24,260 nucleotides of DNA, from NCBI GenBank assembly GCA_020024255.1, contig JAHHTX010000022.1, forward strand, positions 1 to 24,260, given 5' to 3'. The notes beneath the pieces are model-generated. The model was not told the origin of the DNA. It did not search any database and worked only from the letters and a program-made list of their open reading frames with translations. The stretch's first letter is position 1. Every line of letters begins with the position of its first letter. The stretch is from Anaerotignum sp. (GTDB lineage: Bacteria > Bacillota > Clostridia > Lachnospirales > Anaerotignaceae). Made by a program: the position numbers and the translations under genes. Positions 14,205 to 23,400 of the stretch are shown here, piece after piece.

Positions 14205-14247
14205 AGCCCTCCTGAAAGGATTACTCCTTTTGGGAGGTGCTTTTTTT
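14205..14247. terminator. Bidirectional terminator between M56-M23 gene and cca
   Basis: Imperfect stem AGCCCTCC..AAGGA / TCCTT..GGGAGGTGCT followed by seven Ts on the plus strand; on the minus strand the tail is also T-rich. It serves the plus-strand operon and could serve cca. Confidence 0.7.
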
Positions 14248-14366
14248 CTTAATAGGTTTGTACGAAACAGAATGATCACTGATTCTGTGCAAAACAGGAA
14301 ATCAACCATGAAAAAGGAGAACCAAGGGACATCATCTCCTTACGGGAGATGGAGTTGCAATATGTT

Positions 14367-15572
14367 TTAATGTTTTTTTGCCCGTACCAGCTCCATAAGA
14401 TAGGCTTCTGTGTTGTGGGAAGGATTTTCCAGTACATCAGCCAAAAGAAGGCTCAATATCTGCCCCACTTCCTTTCCTTTTGGTATGCCTGCATCCATGA
14501 GCATTTGCCCATTGACGGCAAGGGATTTGAGGTTTAGACAATCTCCGTCAGAGAGTATTTTTTCCAAAAGACTGCGGAGAAAAGAAACATCATGCCCCAA
14601 TATTTCCCAAAGTAAAAAGAGATGATTTGTCATTTCAATACCCAGTTCTCCTGCCAGTTTTCGTACATCATAGGGTGTTTTGGGCAGTTCTTTTGCCAGA
14701 TACCGCAGAAGAGTTTGTATGTTGCGGGCAGAAGTATTGTCAAATTTCAGTTTTTTACAGAACTCCTTTGCTTCCTTTTCGGTGTAGTCTTGGAGAACCA
14801 ATGTCCAGCGGAGGAGAGAAAGGGGTGGTGTAGCCTTTAAAAGAGGAATAAGCCTCTCTCCTTTTTCTGCCATTCTCTTGGCAAAAAGAGAGTCTATATG
14901 GGGCAGAAGTCCGCTTTCCAAAAGTAAGGGGAGTTTTTCCGAAAAGGGAGCTTTCCACAGCTTGTCCAGTTCCTCATGAATACGCTCTACACTGATTTTT
15001 TCAATGAGGGAGGCATTTTCCTGCAATGCCTTGTATGTATCAGGCTCTACAGAAAAACCAAGCTGTGCCGCAAAACGTACACAGCGGAGCATACGCAGGG
15101 CATCTTCCTGAAACCGCTTTGCAGGCGCACCTACACCACGGATACAGGAAGCGGCGATATCCTCTTGCCCATGAAACGGGTCTTGAAAGCCTTTTTCAGG
15201 GTGGTAGGCAATGGCATTCATGGTAAAGTCACGCCGCAGCAAATCCTCCTCCAGATTGGGGGTAAAGGCAACGCTGTCGGGGTGTCTGCCGTCCCTGTAG
15301 TCCCCATCAATGCGGTATGTGGTGATTTCGTAGTTGGTTTTGTGGCAGACAACGGTAATGGTGCCATGCTGTATGCCTGTATCAAATGTGTGGGGAAACA
15401 GTGCTTTTGTCTGCTCCGGCAGAGCAGATGTGGTAATGTCCCAGTCCTGTGGTGTGCGCCCCAGTATGGAATCCCTGACACATCCGCCTACAATATATGC
15501 TTCGTAACCGCCCTTTTGCAGGGTGTCTAGTAGATAGACAACGTCCTTGGGCAGTGTGATGGTTTTGTTCAT
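14367..15572 (-). CDS. cca: CCA tRNA nucleotidyltransferase
   Basis: A 401-residue class II nucleotidyltransferase that adds or repairs the 3' CCA of tRNAs. The catalytic domain has YIVGGCVRDSILGR with D43 and D45 in PQDWDI as metal-binding carboxylates, the RRDFTMNA motif (113-120) and the nucleotide-templating helix RFQEDALRMLRCVRFAAQLG (153-172) with the EDALR signature. The remaining 230 residues are the helical tRNA-binding body. The overall length is slightly below that of typical Firmicute Cca enzymes with HD domains, and no HD motif is visible. Poly(A) polymerase is a less likely alternative. AAAGGAG precedes the ATG at 15572. Confidence 0.92.
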   Translation of the reverse strand: MNKTITLPKDVVYLLDTLQKGGYEAYIVGGCVRDSILGRTPQDWDITTSALPEQTKALFPHTFDTGIQHGTITVVCHKTNYEITTYRIDGDYRDGRHPDSVAFTPNLEEDLLRRDFTMNAIAYHPEKGFQDPFHGQEDIAASCIRGVGAPAKRFQEDALRMLRCVRFAAQLGFSVEPDTYKALQENASLIEKISVERIHEELDKLWKAPFSEKLPLLLESGLLPHIDSLFAKRMAEKGERLIPLLKATPPLSLLRWTLVLQDYTEKEAKEFCKKLKFDNTSARNIQTLLRYLAKELPKTPYDVRKLAGELGIEMTNHLFLLWEILGHDVSFLRSLLEKILSDGDCLNLKSLAVNGQMLMDAGIPKGKEVGQILSLLLADVLENPSHNTEAYLMELVRAKKH

Positions 15573-15603
15573 GGATAGACTCCTTTCCCTGATAAATGTC
15601 TTT

Positions 15604-15612
15604 AGTATATCA
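15604..15612 (-). promoter_or_regulatory. Possible extended -10 promoter of cca
   Basis: On the minus strand TGATATACT gives an extended -10 (TG-N-TATACT) about 30 bases before the cca ATG, but the -35 is poor. It overlaps the stop codon of the upstream gene. Confidence 0.4.
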
Positions 15613-16506
15613 TATGGAAGGAGAGAATACAGCTTTTTTTCGTGTGCTTATGCTGTTTAGCATACGTTGTGTTCTTTTTTCTATACGATAAAGACAATTA
15701 TCCACATACTGCTGATAGGCATTTTTCCTTTCTTCATCATTTAATGTTTTACCAAGCTGATGACCGGGAAGATAGCAGTTATTTTCTAGGTTGACATTGC
15801 CGCATTCCTTTATTTTACCATCTTCTTCTGCTATGGTTACAATTTTTTTATCAGAAAGAGATAGGGAGATGACTTCGTACTTTGGAGTCATAAAATCCTG
15901 AAAGAAAAAGAAGTCAATAAAGTTTTTAAAATTTTCAAATGTTTGGAAGAATTCTTGTTCAATACAGATTTCCTGATATAAGCCATCGGAGTGTTTTGCA
16001 TTGGCATTGCCACACGCAAACTGCTTGTCATAAGCATTTTTAATTTCATCCAGTGTTAAATCAATTCTGTCATAGATACCTTTGCCGCCTTTCCTTTGGT
16101 TGATGGAGCCTGTTTTCCGTATCCAAAAGGTATGACCGCCTAAGGTACGGGCTTGTTTTAGAATAGCACCACATTTATTATCTGCAAATTGCAATTTGTT
16201 GTATGCCCAATTAATGGAAGGCCCGATATAGTCAGAACCAAATTGGGTATAATCTGCGTTCTCTTCAAATTTTCCTTGAAGTACATATTCTTTGTTGTTT
16301 TCGCTGAAACATAGAAATGTTTTTCCAGTGTCCCCGATTTTTCTGCCGGAGAATACTGCTGCCAAATCTTCATATAGTTTGGGACTATACATATCTGGGT
16401 CTAATGAGGTATCATTTTTAAAGTCGTACTTTTCGGGATCAAACTTTTCTTCTTTTCCCTTTTTTTGCGATAAAACATCATCAATATAACAATAATTTTT
16501 ATCCAT
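15610..16506 (-). CDS. Uncharacterised protein, DUF6994-like
   Basis: A 298-residue soluble protein without signal or membrane segment. The middle has RKTGSINQRKGGKGIYDRID followed by LTLDEIKNAYDKQ, then FFQTFENFKNFIDFFFFQDF, and the end has NAYQQYVDNCLYRIEKRTQRM. That order (DR-DLTL-I, FF-F-F-FIDFFxxQDF, terminal helix) resembles, from memory, the uncharacterised DUF6994 family; I could not check this. No catalytic motif stands out. The ATG at 16506 is preferred over 16527 because AAGGAAGG lies nine bases upstream. It has its own promoter at 16558-16586 and reads more AT-rich than its neighbours, hinting at an accessory gene inserted between cca and lysS. Confidence 0.7.
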   Translation of the reverse strand: MDKNYCYIDDVLSQKKGKEEKFDPEKYDFKNDTSLDPDMYSPKLYEDLAAVFSGRKIGDTGKTFLCFSENNKEYVLQGKFEENADYTQFGSDYIGPSINWAYNKLQFADNKCGAILKQARTLGGHTFWIRKTGSINQRKGGKGIYDRIDLTLDEIKNAYDKQFACGNANAKHSDGLYQEICIEQEFFQTFENFKNFIDFFFFQDFMTPKYEVISLSLSDKKIVTIAEEDGKIKECGNVNLENNCYLPGHQLGKTLNDEERKNAYQQYVDNCLYRIEKRTQRMLNSISTRKKAVFSPSI

Positions 16507-16557
16507 GATACGCAACCTTCCTTTCATATAAATTCATATTTTAGTTGGATAGATACT

Positions 16558-16586
16558 AGTATACCATCTTATTTTGTGATAGTCGA
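16558..16586 (-). promoter_or_regulatory. Sigma-A promoter of the DUF6994-like gene
   Basis: Minus strand TCGACT (16581-16586), 17-base spacer, TATACT (16558-16563). Confidence 0.6.
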
Positions 16587-16594
16587 GAGCAGGA

Positions 16595-16630
16595 GGGTAT
16601 TTTTGTACAAAATTTCATACAAAAATACCC
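16595..16630. repeat. 13-bp perfect inverted repeat overlapping the lysS terminator
   Basis: GGGTATTTTTGTA (16595-16607) and TACAAAAATACCC (16618-16630) pair perfectly around ten bases. The right arm shares its CCC and A-run with the lysS terminator, so in RNA the two hairpins compete. Confidence 0.75.
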
Positions 16631-16652
16631 TGTCAGCAAAAAGCCGACAGGG
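16621..16652 (-). terminator. Terminator of the greA-lysS transcript
   Basis: On the minus strand CCCTGTC (complement of 16646-16652) pairs with GACAGGG (complement of 16628-16634), with an additional G-C pair inside, followed by TATTTTT. Confidence 0.8.
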
Positions 16653-16671
16653 CAGATGTTTTACACTTATT

Positions 16672-18609
16672 TTAGTACAATTTTGCACCTGCGGGGATAT
16701 GGTCATCTACCATAAGGCAATGGAGTTTTTCCACGCCTTCTTCGTGGTGGACTGCGGAAATAATCATACCGCAGGAGTCAATGCCCATCATGGGGCGGGG
16801 AGGAAGGTTGGTGATGGCAATGAGTGTTTTGCCTATCAATTCTTCCGGTTCATAGGTATCATGGATACCACTTAAAATGACTCTGTCTGTGCCTGTGCCA
16901 TCGTCCAGTACAAATTTCAGGAGCTTTTTGCTCTTTGGTACAGCAGTACATTCTTTTACTTTTACTGCTCTAAAGTCGGATTTTGCAAATGTATCAAAAT
17001 CAACCATATCTGCAAACAAAGGTTCGATTTCTACTTTGGAGAAATCAATTTTTTCGGGTGCTTTTACTGTGGGTACAGCAGGTGCAGCAGACTTGGAAGA
17101 TTCTGCCAAGCCAAGGGGTTTCATTGTGGGGAACAGAATAACGTCTCTGATGGAAACGGATTCTGTCAGGAGCATAACGAAACGGTCAATGCCTACACCC
17201 AGACCACCTGTAGGAGGCATGCCATATTCCAAAGCGGTGAGGAAGTCCTCATCTATCATATTTGCCTCATCGTCGCCTGCTTCACGGAGATATTCCTGAT
17301 ACTCAAAACGATGACGTTGGTCAATGGGGTCATTCAGTTCTGTGTAAGCATTTCCATATTCTCTGCCGACGATAAACAGCTCGAAACGTTCTGTAAATTC
17401 GGGTTTATCGGGTTTTCTCTTGGTAAGAGGAGAGATTTCCACAGGGTAGTCCATAATGAAAGTAGGATCTACAATATTTTTTTCTACAAATTCTTCAAAG
17501 AACAGATTCAGGATATCCCCTTTTACATGGCGTTCTTCAAATTCAACATGATGTTCTTTTGCTATTTTCTTTGCTTCTTCTGTATCCGCAATTTGGTCGA
17601 AGTCTACACCGGAAAATTCTTTTACGGCTTCTGTCATGGTCTTTCTTGCGAAAGGCTTGCCAAGGTCCAGGTCGTGACCGCCATAGCTGATTTTTGTAGT
17701 ACCCAGTACGTTCTGTGCAACGGTTCGGAACATTTCTTCCGTAATATCCATCATGCCGTTGTAATCGGTATATGCCTGATACAGTTCCATGAGGGTAAAT
17801 TCGGGGTTATGACGAACGGAAATCCCTTCGTTACGGAATACACGTCCGATTTCATAAACACGTTCAAAACCACCTACAATAAGACGTTTCAGAGGCAGTT
17901 CCAAAGCGATACGGCAATACATATCAATATCCAAAGTGTTATGGTGTGTAATGAATGGTCTTGCAGAAGCACCGCCGGGAATAGTCTGCAAAACAGGTGT
18001 TTCTACTTCCAAGAAGCCTTTGCTGTCCAAGAATCTTCTGATTTCGGTGATGATTTTGGAACGTTTGATAAATGTATCCCGTACTTCGGGATTTACAATC
18101 AAGTCCATATATCTTTGACGATAACGGAGTTCTTGGTCTTTCAGACCGTGGAATTTTTCGGGCAGCACCTGCAAACTCTTGGAAAGGAGGACAACTTCCT
18201 TTGCGTGTACAGAAACTTCTCCGGTTTTTGTTTTGAATACAAAACCTTTGATGCTCACCAAATCACCAATGTCAAATTTTTTGAAGGCAGCATAGGCATC
18301 GTCGCCAATGTCGTTACGGCTCACATAGGACTGAATGGTACCATCTCTATCCTGAATGTTGCAGAAGGAAGCCTTACCCATGATACGTTTGCTCATCAGA
18401 CGTCCTGCAATGGCAACATCTGTATTTTCCAATGCGTCAAAGTCTTTTTTTATGTCCTCGCTATGGTGTGTTACATCGCATTTTGTCACAGCAAAGGGGT
18501 CTTTGCCTTCTGCTTGCAGCTGTGCCAGTTTTTCTCGTCTGATTTTAATTTGTTCGCTTAATTCCTGTTGTGTCAGTTCTTTTTCCTGTAGATGATTTTG
18601 TTCTGCCAC
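16672..18609 (-). CDS. lysS: Lysyl-tRNA synthetase (class II) with C-terminal Trbp111-type tRNA-binding domain
   Basis: A 645-residue enzyme that charges tRNA-Lys. Residues about 65-145 are the OB-fold anticodon-binding domain (VAIAGRLMSKRIMGKASF); class II motif 1 lies near 188-208 (RRFLDSKGFLEVETPVL), motif 2 at 248-275 (FRNEGISVRHNPEFTLMELY), and motif 3 at 468-482 (GGLGVGIDRFVMLLT). The synthetase core ends at about 500, the normal bacterial length. An alanine/proline linker then leads to a second OB fold (about 535-645: FAKSDFRAVKVKECTAVPKS, VILSGIH, NLPPRPMMGIDSCGMII) like the C-terminal domain of MetRS and Trbp111. The start is GTG at 18609 with AGGAGG at 18616-18621. It follows greA by 40 bases, so greA-lysS is an operon. 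Confidence 0.95.
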   Translation of the reverse strand: MAEQNHLQEKELTQQELSEQIKIRREKLAQLQAEGKDPFAVTKCDVTHHSEDIKKDFDALENTDVAIAGRLMSKRIMGKASFCNIQDRDGTIQSYVSRNDIGDDAYAAFKKFDIGDLVSIKGFVFKTKTGEVSVHAKEVVLLSKSLQVLPEKFHGLKDQELRYRQRYMDLIVNPEVRDTFIKRSKIITEIRRFLDSKGFLEVETPVLQTIPGGASARPFITHHNTLDIDMYCRIALELPLKRLIVGGFERVYEIGRVFRNEGISVRHNPEFTLMELYQAYTDYNGMMDITEEMFRTVAQNVLGTTKISYGGHDLDLGKPFARKTMTEAVKEFSGVDFDQIADTEEAKKIAKEHHVEFEERHVKGDILNLFFEEFVEKNIVDPTFIMDYPVEISPLTKRKPDKPEFTERFELFIVGREYGNAYTELNDPIDQRHRFEYQEYLREAGDDEANMIDEDFLTALEYGMPPTGGLGVGIDRFVMLLTESVSIRDVILFPTMKPLGLAESSKSAAPAVPTVKAPEKIDFSKVEIEPLFADMVDFDTFAKSDFRAVKVKECTAVPKSKKLLKFVLDDGTGTDRVILSGIHDTYEPEELIGKTLIAITNLPPRPMMGIDSCGMIISAVHHEEGVEKLHCLMVDDHIPAGAKLY

Positions 18610-18649
18610 GTTGTTTCCTCCTTTTCTTTTGTGTGTCCTTTGTGGGTGT

Positions 18650-19129
18650 TTACTTGTTGTGAATGCTTAAGATTTTATAGGCTACTTCACCGTCTGGAGT
18701 TTCTACCATAACCTGTGCGCCCTGTTTCTGTCCCAGAAGAGCAATGCCCAAGGGGGATTCGTTGGAAATTCTGCCATTCATGGGGTCTGCTTCTGTAGAA
18801 CCAACAATGGTATATTCCATTTCTTCCTCAAATTCTACGTCCAGTACCGTAATGGTGGAGCCAAGATTGACAACGTCTGTTTTCAGTTGGTCTTCGTCAA
18901 TAACTTCCGCATTGCGTAAGAGGTTTTCCAGCTGTACGATACGGCTTTCGATTTCGCCCTGTTCTTCTTTTGCTGCATCATATTCTGCATTTTCGGAAAG
19001 GTCACCCTGTCCTCTGGCTTCTTTGATTTTTTCTGCCACTTCTTTTCTGCGGACGGTTTTCAGTTCTTCCAGTTCAAGTTCCATTTTTTTCAGACCATCA
19101 TAGGTCATGATGATTTTTTTATCTGCCAT
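18650..19129 (-). CDS. greA: Transcription elongation factor GreA
   Basis: A 159-residue factor that enters the RNA polymerase secondary channel and stimulates transcript cleavage in backtracked complexes. The N-terminal coiled coil (about 12-75) has the tip motif GDLSENAEYDAAKEEQ with acidic D43 and E46; the C-terminal FKBP-like domain has YTIVGSTEADP and the closing SPLGIALLGQKQGAQVMV. Length is standard. The ATG at 19129 has an AGGAG about 13 bases upstream, a somewhat long spacing. It is first in an operon with lysS behind a perfect sigma-A promoter. Confidence 0.96.
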   Translation of the reverse strand: MADKKIIMTYDGLKKMELELEELKTVRRKEVAEKIKEARGQGDLSENAEYDAAKEEQGEIESRIVQLENLLRNAEVIDEDQLKTDVVNLGSTITVLDVEFEEEMEYTIVGSTEADPMNGRISNESPLGIALLGQKQGAQVMVETPDGEVAYKILSIHNK

Positions 19130-19226
19130 AAATATGATTCATCTCCTAATTTTATTTTTCAAAAAGCTCTTTCCTAGACAAGGAAAAGGGAGGGCTTGCT
19201 TTCTACCCTCCGAAATTTATTGATAA

Positions 19227-19255
19227 ATTATATACTAAGGTAATGATATTGTCAA
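19227..19255 (-). promoter_or_regulatory. Perfect sigma-A promoter of greA-lysS
   Basis: Minus strand TTGACA (19250-19255), 17-base spacer, TATAAT (19227-19232). The leader of about 90 bases contains a GGAGGG/CCCTCC hairpin (between about 19187 and 19212) followed by pyrimidines. Confidence 0.85.
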
Positions 19256-19318
19256 TGTTTTCTGCGGATTCGGAAAGGAAAAACAGAGGAATTTTCGGGA
19301 TTTTTGGACAAAAGCCAA

Positions 19319-20251
19319 TCAGGATTTCCATATTTTCCTGCGATGCTCCTTTACGGAAAAACCGGAGGGAGCAAAGCCAAGGGCAAGGAGTGCTTCTTTT
19401 GCTTCTTTGGCACTGCCTTTTCCCTGAAAAAATGACCGAAAAGCTGGACATATGCAAAAGGCAAATGCTTCTGCTTCCATACAGGGATATTCCGTTTTTT
19501 CCTGACGAAAGAAAAATCCGTCTGCTGTGACTACGGTTTCTCTGTTGTCTGCAAAGCGGGACAGGAGTGCTGTATTTCCTGTAAGATCAAGGAAAAAAGC
19601 ATTGTCTTTGACAGCATAGACGATACTTTTCTGCTTTTTTGTACAGGAAAGTATGGCGTCACTTTCATGAAATACAGCATTGCCGAAAGAAGAACAGATT
19701 TCCAGAGAAAGTCCTTGTTCTGCAAGGAACTTTTCTCTGTAGGGAATGTAACAGGCAGGGCGGTCTGTCACAATGGCAAGATGATTGACCCAAGGGGGAA
19801 GACAGTCTAAAAGGTCTGGGGCAAGGCTGCCGTCTGCAATGACATATCTTCCTTCTTCTTTTTCTTTTCCCATGCGGGAAAGGGCAAGCCCTGCACCTTC
19901 TCCGGCAAACAACAGGGCAAGCTTTCTGCCATTTGCTAGGGGAAGGATTCCCTTGGGCAAATCTGCAGAAAGCGAAGAAACCGCAATGATTGCCCCTCTG
20001 TCTTTTGCCTGCTCCATGGCTTTTTTCGTTTGTTCTCTCCATGCAGGGGAGAAATAACTCTCTTTATCTGTCTGCATACGAATTTCCATGCCATAATCCG
20101 TTTCCGTTTCCAGAAAGGGGCAACAACGAAGCGTATAGATTTCCTGCCATTTTTTGGGAATATGGAATGCCCATTTGGGAAGGGTTCTGTCTCCTTTGTG
20201 CCGTAAAAATGTAACAGCGATGATTTGTTTTTGCGGTGTTGCCTTATCCAT
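19319..20251 (-). CDS. Unrecognised 310-residue protein
   Basis: A soluble protein without signal peptide or membrane helix that I cannot place. The sequence suggests two alpha/beta halves: residues about 85-175 with AIIAVSSLSADLPKGILPLA and LALLFAGEGAGLALSRMG, then VNHLAIVTDRPACYIPYREK, and a later part containing SIVYAVKDNAFFLDLTGNTA. The strand-loop patterns look Rossmann-like, but no complete nucleotide-binding motif is visible. The C-terminus is basic (EHRRKIWKS). AGGAGG precedes the ATG at 20251. It lies upstream of greA in the same direction, but greA has its own perfect promoter between them. It is divergent from nifJ. Confidence 0.65.
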   Translation of the reverse strand: MDKATPQKQIIAVTFLRHKGDRTLPKWAFHIPKKWQEIYTLRCCPFLETETDYGMEIRMQTDKESYFSPAWREQTKKAMEQAKDRGAIIAVSSLSADLPKGILPLANGRKLALLFAGEGAGLALSRMGKEKEEGRYVIADGSLAPDLLDCLPPWVNHLAIVTDRPACYIPYREKFLAEQGLSLEICSSFGNAVFHESDAILSCTKKQKSIVYAVKDNAFFLDLTGNTALLSRFADNRETVVTADGFFFRQEKTEYPCMEAEAFAFCICPAFRSFFQGKGSAKEAKEALLALGFAPSGFSVKEHRRKIWKS

Positions 20252-20371
20252 TATTTTACCTCCTTATGGGGTTATTTTTTATCTATGAACAGAAAATACA
20301 GGACGGAATGTATGGAAATAAATACAATCCATAATTTTTTTCAAAAAAGAAGTGTTTTTTTAGGCAATTTA

Positions 20372-20400
20372 TTGACATTGTATGCAAAATACACTATGAT
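20372..20400 (+). promoter_or_regulatory. Sigma-A promoter of nifJ with internal inverted repeat
   Basis: Perfect TTGACA (20372-20377), 17-base spacer, TATGAT (20395-20400). The spacer contains TGTAT-GCAAA-ATACA (20379-20393), a possible operator. The leader is about 55 bases. Confidence 0.8.
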
Positions 20401-20461
20401 AAAAATATAAATTATAGCCAACAGTTACTTAAAATTATTTATATGAAAGGAGTTTTTTTCC

Positions 20462-23400
20462 ATGAGTACAAAAGTTATGAAAACCATGGATGGTAACGAA
20501 GCTGCTGCATATATCTCATATGCTTTTACAGAAGTAGCTACAATCTATCCTATTACGCCTTCTTCACCTATGGCAGAACTTGTTGATTCTTGGTCTGCAA
20601 ACGGTAAGAAAAACATTTTCGGTCAGACAGTACGTCTGGTGGAAATGGAATCCGAAGCAGGTGCGGCAGGTGCAATGCATGGTGCTTTGGAAGCAGGTAC
20701 TTTGACTACTACATATACTGCTTCTCAGGGTCTGTTGCTGATGATTCCCGGTATCTATCGTATCGCAGGTCAGTTAAAACCCGGTGTATTCCACATCAGT
20801 TCCAGAACAGTTGGTACACACGCTTTCTCCATTTTTGGCGATCATTCCGACGTTATGGCTTGTCGTCAGATTGGTGCAGCTATGCTGTCTTCCGGTTCTG
20901 TACAGGAAGTTATGGACTTAGCCGGTGTTGCACATCTGGCTGCAATCAAAGGCAGTGTGCCTTTCATGCACTTCTTTGATGGTTTCCGTACTTCTCACGA
21001 ACTGCAGAAAATCGAAGTTATGGACTATGAAGATCTGGCAAAACTTGTGGACCAAGATGCCCTTAGAAAATTCCGTAAGAACGCACTGAACCCCGAACAT
21101 CCCGTTCAGCGTTCCACAGTACAGAACCCTGACGTTTTCTTCCAGAACAGAGAAGCTGCAACACCTTTCTATACACGTCTGCCTGAAATCGTAGAAGACT
21201 ACATGAACGAAATCAACAAAATCACAGGCAGAAACTACAAACTGTTCAACTACTTCGGTGCACCCGATGCAGAACACGTTATTGTTGCAATGGGTTCCGT
21301 AACAGGTGTTGCACAGGAAGTTGTGGAATTCCTGACAGCAAAAGGCGAAAAGGTTGGTTTCTTGCAGGTTCATCTGTACCGTCCTTTCTCCATCAAACAT
21401 CTCCTCAACGAACTGCCTGAAACAGCTAAGGTGATTACTGTTCTTGACAGAACAAAAGAACCAGGTGCTTTGGGCGAACCTCTGTACGAAGATGTTTGTG
21501 CTGCAATTATTGAATCCGGCAGAACACCTAAGATGCTTGCCGGCAGATATGGTCTGTCCTCCAAGGACGTAACACCTGCACAGATTGTTGCTGTATTCGA
21601 CAACATGAAAAACGGTCAGAAAAACCACTTTACCGTTGGTATCAACGATGACGTTTCCATGTCTTCCATCGAAGTAAGCGAAGAACCCGAAGTAACAGAT
21701 AAGAGCACAATTGCTTGTAAATTCTGGGGTCTTGGCTCTGACGGTACTGTTGGTGCAAACAAAAACTCCATCAAAATTATCGGTGACCACACAGATAAAT
21801 ATGCACAGGCATATTTTGAATATGATACAAAGAAATCCGGTGGTATTACAAAATCCCACCTGCGTTTCGGTGACGTGCCTATCCGTTCCAGCTATTTGGT
21901 ATTTAAAGCGGATTTCGTAGCTTGTCACAATCAGTCTTACATTCAGAAGTATGATATCGTTTCCGAAATTAAACCCGGCGGTACATTCCTTTTGAACTGC
22001 GGCTGGAAGGGTGAAGAACTGGATAAACACCTTCCTGCTGATGTAAAACGCTATATCGCAAACAACAACATTCATTTCTACACCATCGATGCTGTAGAAA
22101 TCTGCCGTGAAATCGGTCTGGGCAACAGAACAAACACTGTTTTGCAGTCTGCTTTCTTTAAACTGGCAAACATCATCCCTGTTGACGATGCAGTTGAATA
22201 CATGAAGGCTGCTATTCAGAAATCTTACGGCTTGAAGGGCGAAAAGGTTGTAAACATGAACTATGCCGCTGTAGATGCAGGTCTGACAGGTTTGGTAAAA
22301 GTAGATATTCCTGACAGCTGGAAAGATGCAAAAGATGTAAATCAGGACGATGTGAAGAACATTCTGCCTGAATATGTAGAAAAACTCATGATTCCCATGA
22401 ACAAGCTGAAAGGCGACAACCTGCCTGTTTCTGCTTTCTTGGGCTTGGAAGACGGTACTGCACCTCTTGGTACATCTCAGTACGAAAAACGTGGTGTTGC
22501 CATTGACGTACCTGAATGGGATCCTACAAAATGTATCCAGTGTAACCAGTGTTCTTATGTATGCCCTCACGCATCTATTCGTCCTTTCCTGTTGACAGAC
22601 GAAGAAGTGGAAAATGCGCCTGAAGGTTACAGAGCAGTAGCGGCAAAGGGTGCAGGCGATATTGCAAAATACAAATTCTGTATTCAGGTAGACCCTCTGG
22701 ATTGTCAGGGTTGCGGTGTCTGCGTAACAGCTTGCCCTGCAAAGGAAAAAGCACTTGTGATGAAACCTTTGGAAACACAGATGCACGAACAGCCTAACTG
22801 GGATTACTCCGTAAAACTGTCCTACAAGGAAAATCCTCTGGATAAATACAGCGTAAAAGGCAGCCAGTTTGAACAGCCTCTTCTGGAGTTCTCCGGCGCT
22901 TGTGCAGGTTGTGGGGAAACAGCTTATGCAAAACTCATGACACAGCTGTACGGTGACAGAATGTATTTGGCAAATGCAACAGGTTGTACACAGGCTTGGG
23001 GCGCAGCAGCACCTAGCGTACCTTATACAACAAACAAAGACGGTTGGGGCCCCGCTTGGAGCAACTCCCTCTTTGAAAATAATGCAGAATTCTCTTTGGG
23101 TATGGTTTTGGCTGTACAGCAGCAGAGAGAACGTGTGACAATGAAACTGAAAGACCTGTTGGCTTTGACTGATGATGCTGAATTTAAGGCAGCAGCACAG
23201 ACATGGTTGGACAACTACGATGATGGTCACAGAAGCAAAGCAGATACAATGGCTCTTCTTGCAGCACTGGATAAACTGTCCGTTAGCGGTGAAGCAGCTG
23301 AACTGAAAGCATTTATTTTAGACAACAAAGAACATCTGACCAAGAAATCCATGTGGATGTATGGCGGTGACGGCTGGGCATACGATATCGGTTACGGCGG

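Noticed and set aside
14268..14289. ACAGAAT/ATTCTGT inverted repeat between the two convergent units
   Set aside because: Short arms with no neighbouring promoter or tail; no function can be supported.
14333..14351. CATCTCC/GGAGATG hairpin just past the cca stop codon
   Set aside because: No T run on either strand; the stem at 14205-14247 is the better terminator.
17311..18561. A 416-codon open frame on the plus strand inside lysS
   Set aside because: Shadow of the lysS reading frame, with biased composition and no start site or family match.
20918..23230. A 770-codon open frame on the minus strand inside nifJ
   Set aside because: It is antisense to a clear PFOR gene, rich in Cys/Phe/His with no family features; it reflects nifJ codon bias.
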